Below are positions 1 to 8,482 of a stretch of DNA of 64,000 bases, in pieces (within the stretch, counting starts at the first letter, position 1; each line of letters begins with the position of its first letter). Made by a program: the position numbers and the translations under genes. This DNA is from an uncultured Acidimicrobiales bacterium (GTDB taxonomy: Bacteria; Actinomycetota; Acidimicrobiia; Acidimicrobiales; SZUA-35), in the NCBI GenBank assembly GCA_937997485.1, contig CALKTH010000003.1, positions 17,963-81,962 on the forward strand. The letters run 5' to 3'. The notes under the pieces were generated by a model that was not told the DNA's origin, did no database searches, and was given only the letters and a program-made list of their open reading frames with translations.

Positions 1-141
1 GCCCAGGCTGCGGCCTTCGTTGCCGCCGCCTCAATTCTTGTTCTCGCCTTCCATCCACCACTCGCCGCGAGTGGATCGACGGTGCCCCTTACCCCATCAC
101 CCTCATCTCGAGGGAAGCACGCAAAGGAACCCCGCTCATGA
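1..141 (+). CDS. 3' end of a gene for a membrane protein (5' end outside window)
   Basis: An open frame runs from the first base to a TGA at 139-141 and encodes the last 46 residues of a protein. It contains a hydrophobic stretch (AAAFVAAASILVLAF) followed by a Pro/Ser-rich, basic tail ending KEPRS. This looks like a last transmembrane helix with a short tail. The stop codon overlaps the ATG of the next gene as ATGA, the usual mark of an actinobacterial operon, which supports it being real. A type I signal peptidase often precedes secreted proteins like the next one, but nothing in these 46 residues proves that identity. Confidence 0.5.
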   Translation, partial: AQAAAFVAAASILVLAFHPPLAASGSTVPLTPSPSSRGKHAKEPRS

Positions 142-815
142 TTCGTCGAATCACCAAGCCCGTCGCCATTGTCATCGTGGCCCTCTTCGTCTTCGCCACT
201 CCTGCCCTCGCCTCGCTGGTGGTGCAGAACTTCATGCAGGCAGACATCACCGCCGCCGAGCCCTGCTTCTTCAAGGCACCGGGCGACGACACGATCACCT
301 ACAACCAGGCTGATGCCGACGCCGACGATCCATTCGTTGGCTTCGATGCGGCGCAGACCACTGCGGTGGATGGCGCCAACCTCGTGGAAGAGACGCTGAG
401 CATCCGGGGCATGATCGGCGACCGCATCATGTACACCGACGTGGTCCGCTACCAGAACACCTGCGATGTCCCGCTCGACATCCAGCTGCTGGCCAGCGTG
501 GCTGGCGGCAACTGGAACGACCGCTCCGCTGCCATCTACCTCTCGAGTGCTTCCGACACCATCGGTGCTGCCGATGCCGCCGAGATCGCTCCCGCCGGAC
601 GTCCGGGTGACATTGGCGAGGGCAGTGGCTGGGACGCCGCTCCCATCGTCGTCAACGCCGGTGGCGTGATCGGAAATGACGCAACCGGCATCATCACGTT
701 GGCCCCTGGCCAGGAGCTCCGAGGCGCCGTCGTGATCTCGTCCGGCACCACCGCCTCCCCCGAGGTCGGCACTGTCAACTGGACCGCTGAGGCGACGAAC
801 TCCAACGACGGCTGA
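138..815 (+). CDS. secreted protein of unknown function, possibly TasA/camelysin-like
   Basis: The 225-residue product starts with a clear Sec signal peptide: basic MIRR, a hydrophobic core to about residue 22, and an ALA cleavage motif near residue 26. The mature part is acidic, Ala/Thr/Val-rich and beta-prone, with two cysteines (in AEPCFF and QNTCDV) that could form a disulfide. It has no membrane anchor or sorting motif at the C terminus. The length, the single signal peptide and the phrase GDRIMYTDVVRYQNT recall TasA/camelysin-type secreted beta-sandwich proteins, but this is only a resemblance. It is coupled by ATGA to the gene before it. Its last 41 bp overlap the tail of the MFS gene on the other strand. 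Confidence 0.75.
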   Translation: MIRRITKPVAIVIVALFVFATPALASLVVQNFMQADITAAEPCFFKAPGDDTITYNQADADADDPFVGFDAAQTTAVDGANLVEETLSIRGMIGDRIMYTDVVRYQNTCDVPLDIQLLASVAGGNWNDRSAAIYLSSASDTIGAADAAEIAPAGRPGDIGEGSGWDAAPIVVNAGGVIGNDATGIITLAPGQELRGAVVISSGTTASPEVGTVNWTAEATNSNDG

Positions 816-2010
816 GCAACCGCTCTGCCCTCAGCACGCCGAACGCGGTGAGACCGCACATCATCGAGAGCACCAGCGTGGTCGTGTAGCCGGGCCCGTC
901 GATGAGCGCACCGGCCACAGGTGGACCAATGAGTCCTCCGAGGCCGGCTGCGGTGTACACCGCTCCGAGAATGGCGCCGAGTCCAGCGAGACCGAACAGC
1001 TCGGCGGTGACCGCAGGCGACAGCGCAATGAAGCCGCCGTACGCCACACCAAGCACGACGGCGAACACAGCGAGCAGCAGGTAGCTGTCGCCAGCAAAGA
1101 GCCAGATGGCGAAGCTGGCACCGATCACGAAGAAACAGGTGTCGTAGATGGTGCGGGCTGGCACGCGGCTGGCCAATCGGCCGAGCGACAGGCGGCCGAG
1201 CACTGAGGAGATGCCAATGAGGCCCACGAGCAAGCCGGGCGATCCGTCGATGCCACGCTCCTCGACGTAGTCCGCCAGGAACACGAACGGCACGAACAAG
1301 GCCAGGGCGACGAAGAAGGACGAGGCGTAGAGGATCCAGAAGGCCAGCGAGCCTCGGAGCACCTCACCCAGCGAGGCGCTCTCCCCTTGCACTGCAGCCG
1401 GGGGCCGACGGGCGCCAATGGCCGCGATCCCGAGCAGTACCGCGGCGCCGATCGCCAAGATCTCGTAGGTCCGGCGCCAGCCGTACTCGCCGACGAGCCA
1501 CTCGTTGAGCGGCGTGACGGTGAGGGTTCCCACTCCAATGCCAGACACCGCGACACCAAGCGCAGTGGTGCGCTGAGTTTCAAACCAGCCGCCGACGGTG
1601 GCCACCATCGGCACATAGGCACAGGCCACCCCGACTCCCACACCCAACCCGTAGGTGAGGTAGCCGAGCCAGATCGAGCCGACCCTCGCCGTGAGCAGGA
1701 GACCGATGACGAGCGCAACTGCCCCCACGATGAGGACGGGGCGGGGGCCGTGGCGATCCGCCATGCGACCGCTCACCACTCCGAAGGCGAAATACAGAAA
1801 CGTGGTAATCGAGAAGAAGAAGGCCGTGGCGCTGCGATCCGCTCCGAACTCTTCGGCCATCGGCCCGAAGAACGCCCCGAAGCTGTAGGCAACGCCGAAC
1901 ACCGTGAACGTGCTGAGGAACGTCGCCAGCACCACCAACCAGCCGGCCTTGGAGTCGATCAGACTCCGGTCGGGCAACTCGCTCTTCTGCGTCTGCTCAG
2001 CCGAGACCAT
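775..2010 (-). CDS. MFS transporter, monocarboxylate/oxalate-formate antiporter type
   Basis: A 411-residue protein with about 12 hydrophobic helices in two six-helix halves and a long N-terminal cytoplasmic tail. The loop between helices 2 and 3 carries the MFS motif GRMADRHGPRP. The second helix block (YGLGVGVGVACAYVPMVATVGGWFETQR) is typical of the OFA/monocarboxylate porter branch, so small carboxylates are the likely substrates, though the exact one cannot be read. The ATG at 2010 is preceded by an AGGGAGGA Shine-Dalgarno sequence. The gene is divergent from the second MFS gene with 53 bp between starts, so the two promoters lie back to back. Confidence 0.85.
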   Translation of the reverse strand: MVSAEQTQKSELPDRSLIDSKAGWLVVLATFLSTFTVFGVAYSFGAFFGPMAEEFGADRSATAFFFSITTFLYFAFGVVSGRMADRHGPRPVLIVGAVALVIGLLLTARVGSIWLGYLTYGLGVGVGVACAYVPMVATVGGWFETQRTTALGVAVSGIGVGTLTVTPLNEWLVGEYGWRRTYEILAIGAAVLLGIAAIGARRPPAAVQGESASLGEVLRGSLAFWILYASSFFVALALFVPFVFLADYVEERGIDGSPGLLVGLIGISSVLGRLSLGRLASRVPARTIYDTCFFVIGASFAIWLFAGDSYLLLAVFAVVLGVAYGGFIALSPAVTAELFGLAGLGAILGAVYTAAGLGGLIGPPVAGALIDGPGYTTTLVLSMMCGLTAFGVLRAERLLSRRWSSSPQRSS

Positions 2011-2063
2011 GTGGCGGTCCTCCCTTTCGAGGGACGCTACTCACACCTCCTAAGGTGCACCCA

Positions 2064-3338
2064 ATGGACGAGAAGGCGGAGGAACGACCGAGCGGTGTCG
2101 CTCACGGCCTCCGAGCATTCCAACATCGCGACTACGCCTACTTCTGGCTCGGCGCTCTCATCTCGAACTCGGGCACCTGGCTCCAGAATCTGACACTTCC
2201 GTTCGTGCTGCTCGAAATCACCGGGCAAGCGACCTGGGCTGGCATTGCCGCCTTCGCTTCGATCTTTCCCAGCGTGCTTCTCGGTCCACTGGCCGGCAAC
2301 ATCGCTGATCGTTTCGACCGACGCAAGGTCCTGATCATCGGCCAGAGCCTGGCCGCAGCGGCAGCCCTTCTGCTGTGGATCGTGTGGATCAGCGGCGTGC
2401 GCGAACCCGCAGCGATCGTTGCCGTTGCCGCGCTCGGCGGGATCATCGGTGGCTTCACCATCCCCACATGGCAATCGTTCATCCCGTTGCTTGTCCCGGT
2501 CGAGGATCTGCCCTCGGCCATCACCATGAACAGCCTGCAGTTCAACGCCGCTCGAGCCGTTGGTCCCGCGTTTGGCGGTGCGCTGATCGCCCTTGTCGGA
2601 CCGGCCGGCGCCTTCTTGGCCAACGCCCTCAGCTTCGGAGCCGTCGTGACAGCACTCTTGATCATCAACCCGGGCGCAACCCGGCAAGTCAAGGACCCGA
2701 AGCCGGTCATCAAAGGCTTCGTTGAGGCCATTCGCTACATCCGAACCCAACCCGGCATCGCGCTGGGAATCGCCATCGCCGCGGTCGTCGCTTCGCTCGG
2801 CTTCCCGATCATCACGTTCGTCGTCGTGTTCGCCCGCCAGGTCTACGAGGTGGACGAAGTCGCTCTCGGCCTTCTCAGCGGACTGCTTGGAGTGGGTGCG
2901 ATTCTTGGCGTACCGCTGGTGAGCGGCATGTTCGGCGATATGCCTCGAGGCTCCATCATTCGCTTCGCACTTCCCACCTACGGGCTCGCGGTCGTTGTGT
3001 TCGGTACGTCGACCTCCGCCGCGCAAGGTGCGGTCGGTCTCCTCCTCGCGGGCGCCGCGTTCATCTCGATCGTGGCCACCAGCAACACGGCCGTGCAGTC
3101 GATCGTGGCCGAACACATCCGAGGCCGGGTCATGGCCACGCGCATCATGACCTTCACCGCGAGCTACCCCATCGGTGTCCTCATCCAGACGAGGTTGTCC
3201 GACGTGTTGAACAGCCCAAGGCTCGTAGTCACTGTGGCCGGGTCGATCATCGTCGTGATCGGTTTGGCGTTGGCAACCAAACCGGCCATCCTCGCCCGTC
3301 TCGACGACCCCACCGACACGTCACTCCCGGTGGCCTGA
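2064..3338 (+). CDS. MFS transporter, MFS_3/EntS-like efflux family
   Basis: A 424-residue, 12-helix protein. The opening HRDYAYFWLGALISNSGTWL and the motif GNIADRFDRRKVL between helices 2 and 3 are characteristic of the MFS_3 (enterobactin exporter-like) group, which usually exports small molecules. I chose the ATG at 2064 because AAGG at 2052-2055 sits at a good distance upstream. A GTG at 2055 would add three residues. It is divergent from the OFA-type transporter and convergent with the trypsin-fold gene. The substrate is unknown. Confidence 0.85.
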   Translation: MDEKAEERPSGVAHGLRAFQHRDYAYFWLGALISNSGTWLQNLTLPFVLLEITGQATWAGIAAFASIFPSVLLGPLAGNIADRFDRRKVLIIGQSLAAAAALLLWIVWISGVREPAAIVAVAALGGIIGGFTIPTWQSFIPLLVPVEDLPSAITMNSLQFNAARAVGPAFGGALIALVGPAGAFLANALSFGAVVTALLIINPGATRQVKDPKPVIKGFVEAIRYIRTQPGIALGIAIAAVVASLGFPIITFVVVFARQVYEVDEVALGLLSGLLGVGAILGVPLVSGMFGDMPRGSIIRFALPTYGLAVVVFGTSTSAAQGAVGLLLAGAAFISIVATSNTAVQSIVAEHIRGRVMATRIMTFTASYPIGVLIQTRLSDVLNSPRLVVTVAGSIIVVIGLALATKPAILARLDDPTDTSLPVA

Positions 3339-3375
3339 CGACGAATCGCGAAGCCCAACCGGCAACTGACGAGAA

Positions 3376-4629
3376 TCAACCTTCGCTGTCAGGGTCGGCG
3401 ATCACGATGTCGCCTTCGCCGGCACACCGAAGCACACGCACGCAGAAAGCGTCGGCATCGACGGCGTCGACGATCGGCGACGAACCGGCAGCGCCGACGG
3501 TCAGCCCGATCACCTCGCCGGCGGAGGTCACCACAGGTCCGCCTTCGAACGGAGCGGTCACCGCACCGGTGTGCTGGAGTCCTTGAGCGGACGCATCGAG
3601 CAGTTGGCCGGGCGAAGCAATGGCCCCCTGGCTGCCCTCGCCATTCATGGCGAAGACAGATCGACCGATGGCGGCAGTGCGCTCATCTCTGGTGCTGAGC
3701 TCGAGAGCGGGGATCACGGCGTCGGTCACGACGACAGCAACCTGGGTCTCTTCATCCCATGTCCAGAGTCGGGCCACGTGGACTTCGTCCCCCTTCACCA
3801 AACGAAGCTCCGGCGCGGGAGCGACGGTTGCGGCCTGGACCAGCGGAAGACTGGTAACGAGCGCGGTTCCGCCGTTGTGCCCGGTCACGGCGAAGGCGGA
3901 ACCCACGATCGCCGACCCGCCATCATCCAACGTCTCCAATCGCCACACCGACGGCCCGGCGACCTGCGGCAGCGTGACCACGCCGTTCACGTCCTGCGTG
4001 TACTGCTCGAGCGGGAGCAACTCAGCGCGAATCTGTTCCACCGATTCATCACGCAGTCGATCGAGTGAACCGGCCGCCGCATCGAACTGCTGGTCAAACC
4101 CTTCAACGAAACGAGCGACCTCGGCCTCATTCGTGGCCAGGCGATCGTCGTAGTACGCGTAGAACGCAGCGCCCGAAAAGGCGGCGCCGATGCCGAGCAT
4201 CATCAGCATTGTGCTGATGCCGATGACCGTGCGGGGAAGAATGCGGTGGCGTCGCTTGTCCCGAGCGGGGCTGAGCGGAACGAAGCCTCGGCGACGCCAG
4301 CCCCGGAGCGTGGCGTATCGGGCAAAGCGGTTGGGCGGACGAACGAAGGGAGCAACCCCGCCCTCGCGCTTGCGTCGGCCACGCTTCGGCCTCTGCGCTA
4401 CCGGCGCGGCCTCCGGTGGCGTTGCGTCACTTGTCGACAGCTGCTCCACACTCGTACCGTCAGCCGCTGGTTCCTCTGAAGCCTGGCCTTCTCCAACGGC
4501 AGGAAGGGCGCGAAAGGTCGCAGCCACGTCATCTGGCATCGAGGCGTCAGGAGAGGGCAGTTCATGCTCTTCCAGGTCGCGCTCGTCGAGCGCAGGAGAG
4601 ATGTCGGTGGGGTGCGTGGGGGAGGTCAT
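3376..4629 (-). CDS. membrane-anchored trypsin-fold protein lacking the catalytic triad
   Basis: A 417-residue protein. Residues 1-115 are acidic/Pro-rich and disordered, a basic stretch follows, and one transmembrane helix lies at about 150-175. A short helical linker leads to a C-terminal region shaped like a DegP/trypsin domain (GSAFAVTGHNGGTALVTS, then EGGPVVTSAGEVIGL). Where active family members have TNAHVV, D-AVL and GNSGGP, this has TSLPLV, QVAVV and FEGGP. His, Asp and Ser are thus all missing, so it should be a non-catalytic sensor or scaffold. The start at 4629 overlaps the PBP stop as ATGA, giving translational coupling and suggesting a role in wall synthesis. Longer in-frame starts would run into the PBP reading frame. 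Confidence 0.75.
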   Translation of the reverse strand: MTSPTHPTDISPALDERDLEEHELPSPDASMPDDVAATFRALPAVGEGQASEEPAADGTSVEQLSTSDATPPEAAPVAQRPKRGRRKREGGVAPFVRPPNRFARYATLRGWRRRGFVPLSPARDKRRHRILPRTVIGISTMLMMLGIGAAFSGAAFYAYYDDRLATNEAEVARFVEGFDQQFDAAAGSLDRLRDESVEQIRAELLPLEQYTQDVNGVVTLPQVAGPSVWRLETLDDGGSAIVGSAFAVTGHNGGTALVTSLPLVQAATVAPAPELRLVKGDEVHVARLWTWDEETQVAVVVTDAVIPALELSTRDERTAAIGRSVFAMNGEGSQGAIASPGQLLDASAQGLQHTGAVTAPFEGGPVVTSAGEVIGLTVGAAGSSPIVDAVDADAFCVRVLRCAGEGDIVIADPDSEG

Positions 4630-6806
4630 GGCGTACCTGAAGTGGTTGCTGGATTCGCGGGAGACGTGGTGGTTGAGGAGCCGGGCTGCGTGGTCGGCAC
4701 CGCAGTGGTTGGGGGAGCTGTGGTCGAGGTCGTCGCCAGCGGGGGAATGAGTGCCGGCACCGACACCGCACTTCGGGTGCATGGCCCGCCGCAGTCGGGC
4801 TGAATCTGCGGTGCTCGACGGGGAGCCCCAACCACCGTCTCTTCTTGAAGACGGGCGGTCACATCATCCGAGCTCTCCACCTGTTCCAGTGGCGCAGGCT
4901 CGGGGAAGGCTTGGGGCTCGACGCCGCGCAGTGCCGCCGTCATCACCTGCGAGAAGGCGATGGCGGGATGACTCCCACCCGTTACTTGTCCGACGCCGTT
5001 GATGTTGTAGAGCGAAGCCAAGCGATCGGCGTGACCCATCCATACGGCCGTTGTCAGTGTCGGGCTGTAGCCGACGAACCAGGCGGCTCGGTAGTTCTGC
5101 GTGGTCCCGGTCTTCCCTGCGATCTCATGGCCGGCGACTGCGGCACGGGGTCCGGTGCCGTCGGCCACCACATCCACGAGGACGTCGGTCACATTGTCGG
5201 CCACCGCGGAGGTGAGCACGCGAGAGCCGCCAGATGCACGCAGATCAAGAAGCACGTTTCCGTCTGGATCCACGACGTGCGACAGACCACGAGGTTCGAC
5301 TCTCACGCCTCTGTTGGCGAAGGTGCCGTACGCCGAGGCCATCGCGAGGGGCGAGCTCTCCGCTGCGCCGAGGGCGACGCTGGGCCCGTAGGCACCGTCG
5401 GGGTCGATCCGTTCGAGCCCGAGCTGGCGAGCAAGCGAGACCGTCTCGGTGATCGACACGTCCAGGACGAGTTGGGCGAAGACGGTGTTGACCGATGCCC
5501 GCATTGCGTCGCGCAAGGTGACGTCACCGCGGCCTCGGCCGTCGTAGTTGCCGATCGTGCAGCGGCTCCCACTGCAGCCGGGAACCTGCCAGGCCGCAGG
5601 TGCGGGGTACAGCGTGTCCGGGCCCTGGCCTTGACGGAAGGCTTCGGCCAGGACGATCGGCTTGAAACTGCTGCCGGGCTGGAAGCCGGTACTTCCGCCG
5701 GTGGCGAGGTTCACTTGACTGACATCGTGATCCCGTCCGCCGACCATGGCCAGCACCTCACCGGTCCGGTGGTCGAGCGTGACCATCGCCATCTCAACGG
5801 GGAACTCGGTGCCCTCGAGCCGGGCAGCAGCGGCATCCTCCGCCGAGCGCTGCAAGCTCGGGTCGACGGTGGTCCAGATCGTGAGGCCGCCCTGGTACAC
5901 GAGGTCGGGACCGAGACGGTCAACAAGATCAGCTTCGATCCAGTCGACGAAGAAGTCATGATCGGTGGCCCCGTTTGGGGGCGGTGGCGCGACGACCGTC
6001 AGCACACCAGCCGGGCGATCGTCCGCCTCGGCGAGCCACAATTGCCGAGCGGCCGCTCGCTCGTGTTCAGCCTCAGTGATGCGTCCTTGGTCGACCATCG
6101 CCTGCAGTACGAGACGACGACGAGTCTCACTCGCTTCGAGGTCAACTCGAGGCGAGAGGCGGCCGGGAGCTTGGAGCACACCAGCGAGCGTGGCAGCTTC
6201 AGAGAGGTCGAGATCTTCCACCGGCTTGCCGAAGTAGACCTCGGCCGCGGCACCCACCCCATAGGCCCCGGATCCGAAGTAGCTGGTTTCGAGGTAGCGG
6301 AAGAGGATCTCGTCCTTGGTGAGCTGTTGTTCGAGCTCAGTAGCAAGGAGGGCCTCTCGGAACTTCCGCTCGAAGGTTTGATCTGCGGTGAGGTACGCCT
6401 GCTTGATGTATTGCTGCGTGATCGTCGAACCACCCTGTGCAACTTCACCCAGTTCGAGATTCACGCGGGCAGCGCGAGCGATGCCTTCGAAGTCGATGCC
6501 GTCATGTTCGTAGAACCGTTGATCCTCAATGGCCACGACGGCCTGCTTCAGGGTGTCGGGCAGGTCGTCGGGTTCGATGGCGAGCGTGCGATCGAACCCG
6601 CGAAACAGCCCGATCTGTGCCCCGTTTCGATCGAGCACGCGCGACGGCCGGGCCTCGAATGTGGGTCGGACATCAGGCAGCTCGCCGGGGAGTGGGGCTC
6701 GGAGCAGAGTGATGGCAGCAACGCCACCAGCCACGGGAGGAACGATGACGGCAGACAGGGCGAACGCCAGTACGACCTTCAACGCTGTGCTCAACCAGCT
6801 GTTCAT
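4626..6806 (-). CDS. class A penicillin-binding protein (transglycosylase/transpeptidase)
   Basis: A bifunctional peptidoglycan synthase of 726 residues, anchored by an N-terminal helix (about 8-35) and acting outside the membrane. The GT51 domain (about 50-250) has the catalytic Glu94 in EDQRFYEHDG and the GGSTITQQ motif. The transpeptidase domain has S379-x-x-K382, SVN at 438-440 and KTGTT at 565-569, so both active sites look intact. The last 60 or so residues are a Thr/Pro/Ser-rich tail typical of actinobacterial wall proteins. The start at 6806 makes an ATGA overlap with the upstream gene, and the stop overlaps the downstream gene in the same way. The three form one operon. Confidence 0.95.
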   Translation of the reverse strand: MNSWLSTALKVVLAFALSAVIVPPVAGGVAAITLLRAPLPGELPDVRPTFEARPSRVLDRNGAQIGLFRGFDRTLAIEPDDLPDTLKQAVVAIEDQRFYEHDGIDFEGIARAARVNLELGEVAQGGSTITQQYIKQAYLTADQTFERKFREALLATELEQQLTKDEILFRYLETSYFGSGAYGVGAAAEVYFGKPVEDLDLSEAATLAGVLQAPGRLSPRVDLEASETRRRLVLQAMVDQGRITEAEHERAAARQLWLAEADDRPAGVLTVVAPPPPNGATDHDFFVDWIEADLVDRLGPDLVYQGGLTIWTTVDPSLQRSAEDAAAARLEGTEFPVEMAMVTLDHRTGEVLAMVGGRDHDVSQVNLATGGSTGFQPGSSFKPIVLAEAFRQGQGPDTLYPAPAAWQVPGCSGSRCTIGNYDGRGRGDVTLRDAMRASVNTVFAQLVLDVSITETVSLARQLGLERIDPDGAYGPSVALGAAESSPLAMASAYGTFANRGVRVEPRGLSHVVDPDGNVLLDLRASGGSRVLTSAVADNVTDVLVDVVADGTGPRAAVAGHEIAGKTGTTQNYRAAWFVGYSPTLTTAVWMGHADRLASLYNINGVGQVTGGSHPAIAFSQVMTAALRGVEPQAFPEPAPLEQVESSDDVTARLQEETVVGAPRRAPQIQPDCGGPCTRSAVSVPALIPPLATTSTTAPPTTAVPTTQPGSSTTTSPANPATTSGTP

Positions 6807-7741
6807 GGCTGCCCGCCCACGGTGTCGCTGGCGGCCGGTTCCGCAACCGCCGGCTCCTGGGCTGGCTCGACCACCGGTTCGACGATTGGTTCGACGCATG
6901 GCGGCATCGTGAAGCTCTGGCGGACTTCGGCCACGGCAGCTTCAACCACAAACACACCAGGCAGACGGCACTCGATGAGGAAGCGAGCGGCACCGGTGGC
7001 ATCGGTCGTTGTCGGCGATTCGGAGAGCACGGAAAGGGCGCCAAACGGGTCGAGATCGACTCCCACACCAGCGATCGGCACCAGCACGGTGACGCCCTGC
7101 GCGTCGACCACATCCCGACCGGCCGTCACGGCAATGGTGGTCTGGCCAGGGAGGCCATCGAGTCCCAGCAGAATCTCCGAACTCGTCGTGAGGTCGATGA
7201 CGACGTTGTCGCCAGCAGGGGCGACAACGAGATCGAGCCCGGCCGTTCCGCCGTCAGGAAGCTGGATGAGATCAACGTCGATGGAGCGCAACAGGTTCGG
7301 CACGAAGGCCCGCACTCGGTAACGCCCGCCAAGCACGTTGGTGAGCTCGAAGAGGCCGTCGACATCAGTGAGGACATCCACCGATGCTGAGCCCGCGGAC
7401 GTGATGCGTTCGATACGAACAACGGCTGCCTCGACCGGAAGGCCGTCGGTACCGACCACGACGCCGTTGAGAGCAGCGCGCCCTCCAACGACCACAACGG
7501 GATCAGCGACGGTCGAAGCGCCGGGCAAGGGAGGCGTGACAATGTCGTTCGTGCTCACGGAGGCAAGCACGAAGGGTGAGGGGCCGGACTCGCCCAGCTC
7601 GGGCGTGCTCAGACCGTTGACTTGGAACTCGATCGACTCTTGCTCGTCCGTGTACGCCGCGACAACGAAGTCCCGGCGCGTCCAGGCGTTCATCAAGGCG
7701 GCAACCATGACGCCGAAGAGTGCGAGTTTGAGGAGACGCAC
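6803..7741 (-). CDS. anchored protein with a carboxypeptidase-regulatory/CnaB-like domain
   Basis: A 312-residue protein starting at GTG (7741-7739), with AGG about seven bases upstream. The N terminus has a short hydrophobic segment (LLKLALFGVMVAALMNAW) that could anchor it outward. Residues about 88-150 (AALNGVVVGTDGLPVEAAVV ... DVDGLFELTNVLGGRYRVRAF) form a typical carboxypeptidase regulatory-like/CnaB beta-sandwich. A second beta-rich region follows, then a tail of Pro-Glu-Val repeats (EPIVEPVVEPAQEP). These domains usually serve as stalks or adhesion modules. It is first in the PBP operon, so an extracellular wall-associated role is likely. The exact function is unknown. Confidence 0.7.
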   Translation of the reverse strand: MRLLKLALFGVMVAALMNAWTRRDFVVAAYTDEQESIEFQVNGLSTPELGESGPSPFVLASVSTNDIVTPPLPGASTVADPVVVVGGRAALNGVVVGTDGLPVEAAVVRIERITSAGSASVDVLTDVDGLFELTNVLGGRYRVRAFVPNLLRSIDVDLIQLPDGGTAGLDLVVAPAGDNVVIDLTTSSEILLGLDGLPGQTTIAVTAGRDVVDAQGVTVLVPIAGVGVDLDPFGALSVLSESPTTTDATGAARFLIECRLPGVFVVEAAVAEVRQSFTMPPCVEPIVEPVVEPAQEPAVAEPAASDTVGGQP

Positions 7742-7755
7742 CTTTACCTGTCGGC

Positions 7756-7796
7756 AAAAACGCTGATGAGCTGAACCATTCGGCCCAGCTCATCAG
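7756..7796 (-). terminator. intrinsic terminator downstream of the ferredoxin gene
   Basis: An 11-bp perfect inverted repeat (CTGATGAGCTG at 7763-7773, CAGCTCATCAG at 7786-7796, 12-base loop) is followed on the minus strand by CGTTTTT. This is a standard Rho-independent terminator for transcripts reading leftward from the ferredoxin gene. It ends 14 bp before the GTG of the next minus-strand gene, so that operon must start from a promoter very close to or within this region. Confidence 0.75.
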
Positions 7797-7810
7797 TGTG
7801 AAGATCAGTG

Positions 7811-7837
7811 GATGACCGCCTGATTCAGGCGGTCATC
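7811..7837. terminator. second strong hairpin after the ferredoxin gene
   Basis: GATGACCGCCTG (7811-7822) and CAGGCGGTCATC (7826-7837) form a perfect 12-bp stem with a three-base loop. There is no good T run on the minus strand; on the plus strand GTTTGT follows. It lies between the ferredoxin stop and the T-tailed hairpin at 7763-7796, so it may help termination or protect the transcript end. Confidence 0.55.
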
Positions 7838-7855
7838 GTTTGTCTCAGGACGTTG

Positions 7856-8122
7856 TTACTCGACGTCGATGAAGATGCACTCGCCGGGGCATTCTTCCGC
7901 GGATTCGATGACCCGGTCGAGACCACCGTCGGGGACGCGGGCCATGCCCTCAGCGCCGGCTGGATTGGCCACGCCGTCAAAGAGCTTCTCGGCACCGAAG
8001 TTCGCGGTGTCTTCCTTGACGTAGTACAGGCCGTCGTCCAACCCGAAGAACACGTCAGGCGCAATTTCGGCGCACAGGCCATCGCCGGTGCACAAATCCT
8101 GGTCGATCCAGACCTTGACCAT
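7856..8122 (-). CDS. ferredoxin, 3Fe-4S-like
   Basis: An 88-residue acidic electron carrier. The start MVKVWIDQDLC matches small actinobacterial ferredoxins. Cysteines at 11, 17, 78 and 82 appear as C-x5-C and CPGEC, the pattern of 3Fe-4S or mixed ferredoxins of the type that feed cytochrome P450s and other oxidoreductases. It is longer than the usual 62-70 residues because of an insertion of about 20 residues (ANFGAEKLFDGVANPAG). ATG at 8122 is preceded by GAGG. No P450 or reductase gene is adjacent, so the partner is unknown. An upstream in-frame extension is possible but lacks any ferredoxin-like sequence. Confidence 0.88.
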   Translation of the reverse strand: MVKVWIDQDLCTGDGLCAEIAPDVFFGLDDGLYYVKEDTANFGAEKLFDGVANPAGAEGMARVPDGGLDRVIESAEECPGECIFIDVE

Positions 8123-8458
8123 GTGGGAAACCTCATCTCGAGTTCGTATCGCATGCAGCAAGAACACTGCAGCGACCACTCTATCGGCCCCACAGCCTGA
8201 ACTCTGAACCCACCGCTTCGAGGGGTAGCCACCGAGCAGTCGCGAATGCGGTTCGCGTGACGGTGACGACCATGGAGGACACCGATCGTCGCACCGAGGC
8301 ATCGGCACTCTTCAGCCCCTCCCCTCAGCTCGTCAGCGTCAATCTCTCAACTTCTGACGTCAAGCTCCGACAAGCACATACAAGTACCGACGTAGAACGA
8401 GCAGTGTCGTACCTGTCAAGGCGAGTCCTGACTGCTCCAAGGGTCCGGAGGGGAACCG
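8123..8458. other. 336-bp divergent intergenic region
   Basis: This separates the ferredoxin gene (minus) from the large two-gene module (plus). The frame of the large gene is open back to 8257, but that stretch is rich in Arg/Ser/Thr, contains no domain-like sequence and lacks a good ribosome site, so I treat it as noncoding. It must hold the promoters for both directions. I see no confident -35/-10 pair. A strong purine-rich ribosome site (GGAGGGG) at 8447-8453 belongs to the short leader ORF that follows. Confidence 0.5.
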
Positions 8459-8482
8459 ATGTTCACACAGGTGAAGCACTGA
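8459..8482 (+). CDS. possible seven-codon leader peptide (MFTQVKH) before the large module
   Basis: ATG at 8459 is preceded by GGAGGGGAACCG, the best Shine-Dalgarno sequence in the area. It opens a reading frame of only seven codons whose TGA shares a base with the ATG of the 1067-residue gene (TGATG). Such an arrangement would deliver ribosomes to the downstream start by coupling and could serve as a regulatory leader peptide. Alternatively the purine stretch could be chance, and the weaker AGGTG at 8470-8474 would then serve the large gene directly. Confidence 0.35.
   Translation: MFTQVKH

Noticed and set aside
4845..7322. An 825-codon open frame antisense to the penicillin-binding protein gene
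   Set aside because: It exactly mirrors the PBP and the upstream gene, contains no domain-like sequence, and is a codon-bias shadow typical of high-GC coding DNA.
8257..8481. N-terminal extension of the 1067-residue protein by 75 residues
   Set aside because: The extension is Arg/Ser/Thr-rich without hydrophobic pattern, lacks a good ribosome site, and ATG 8482 is better supported by the stop-start overlap.
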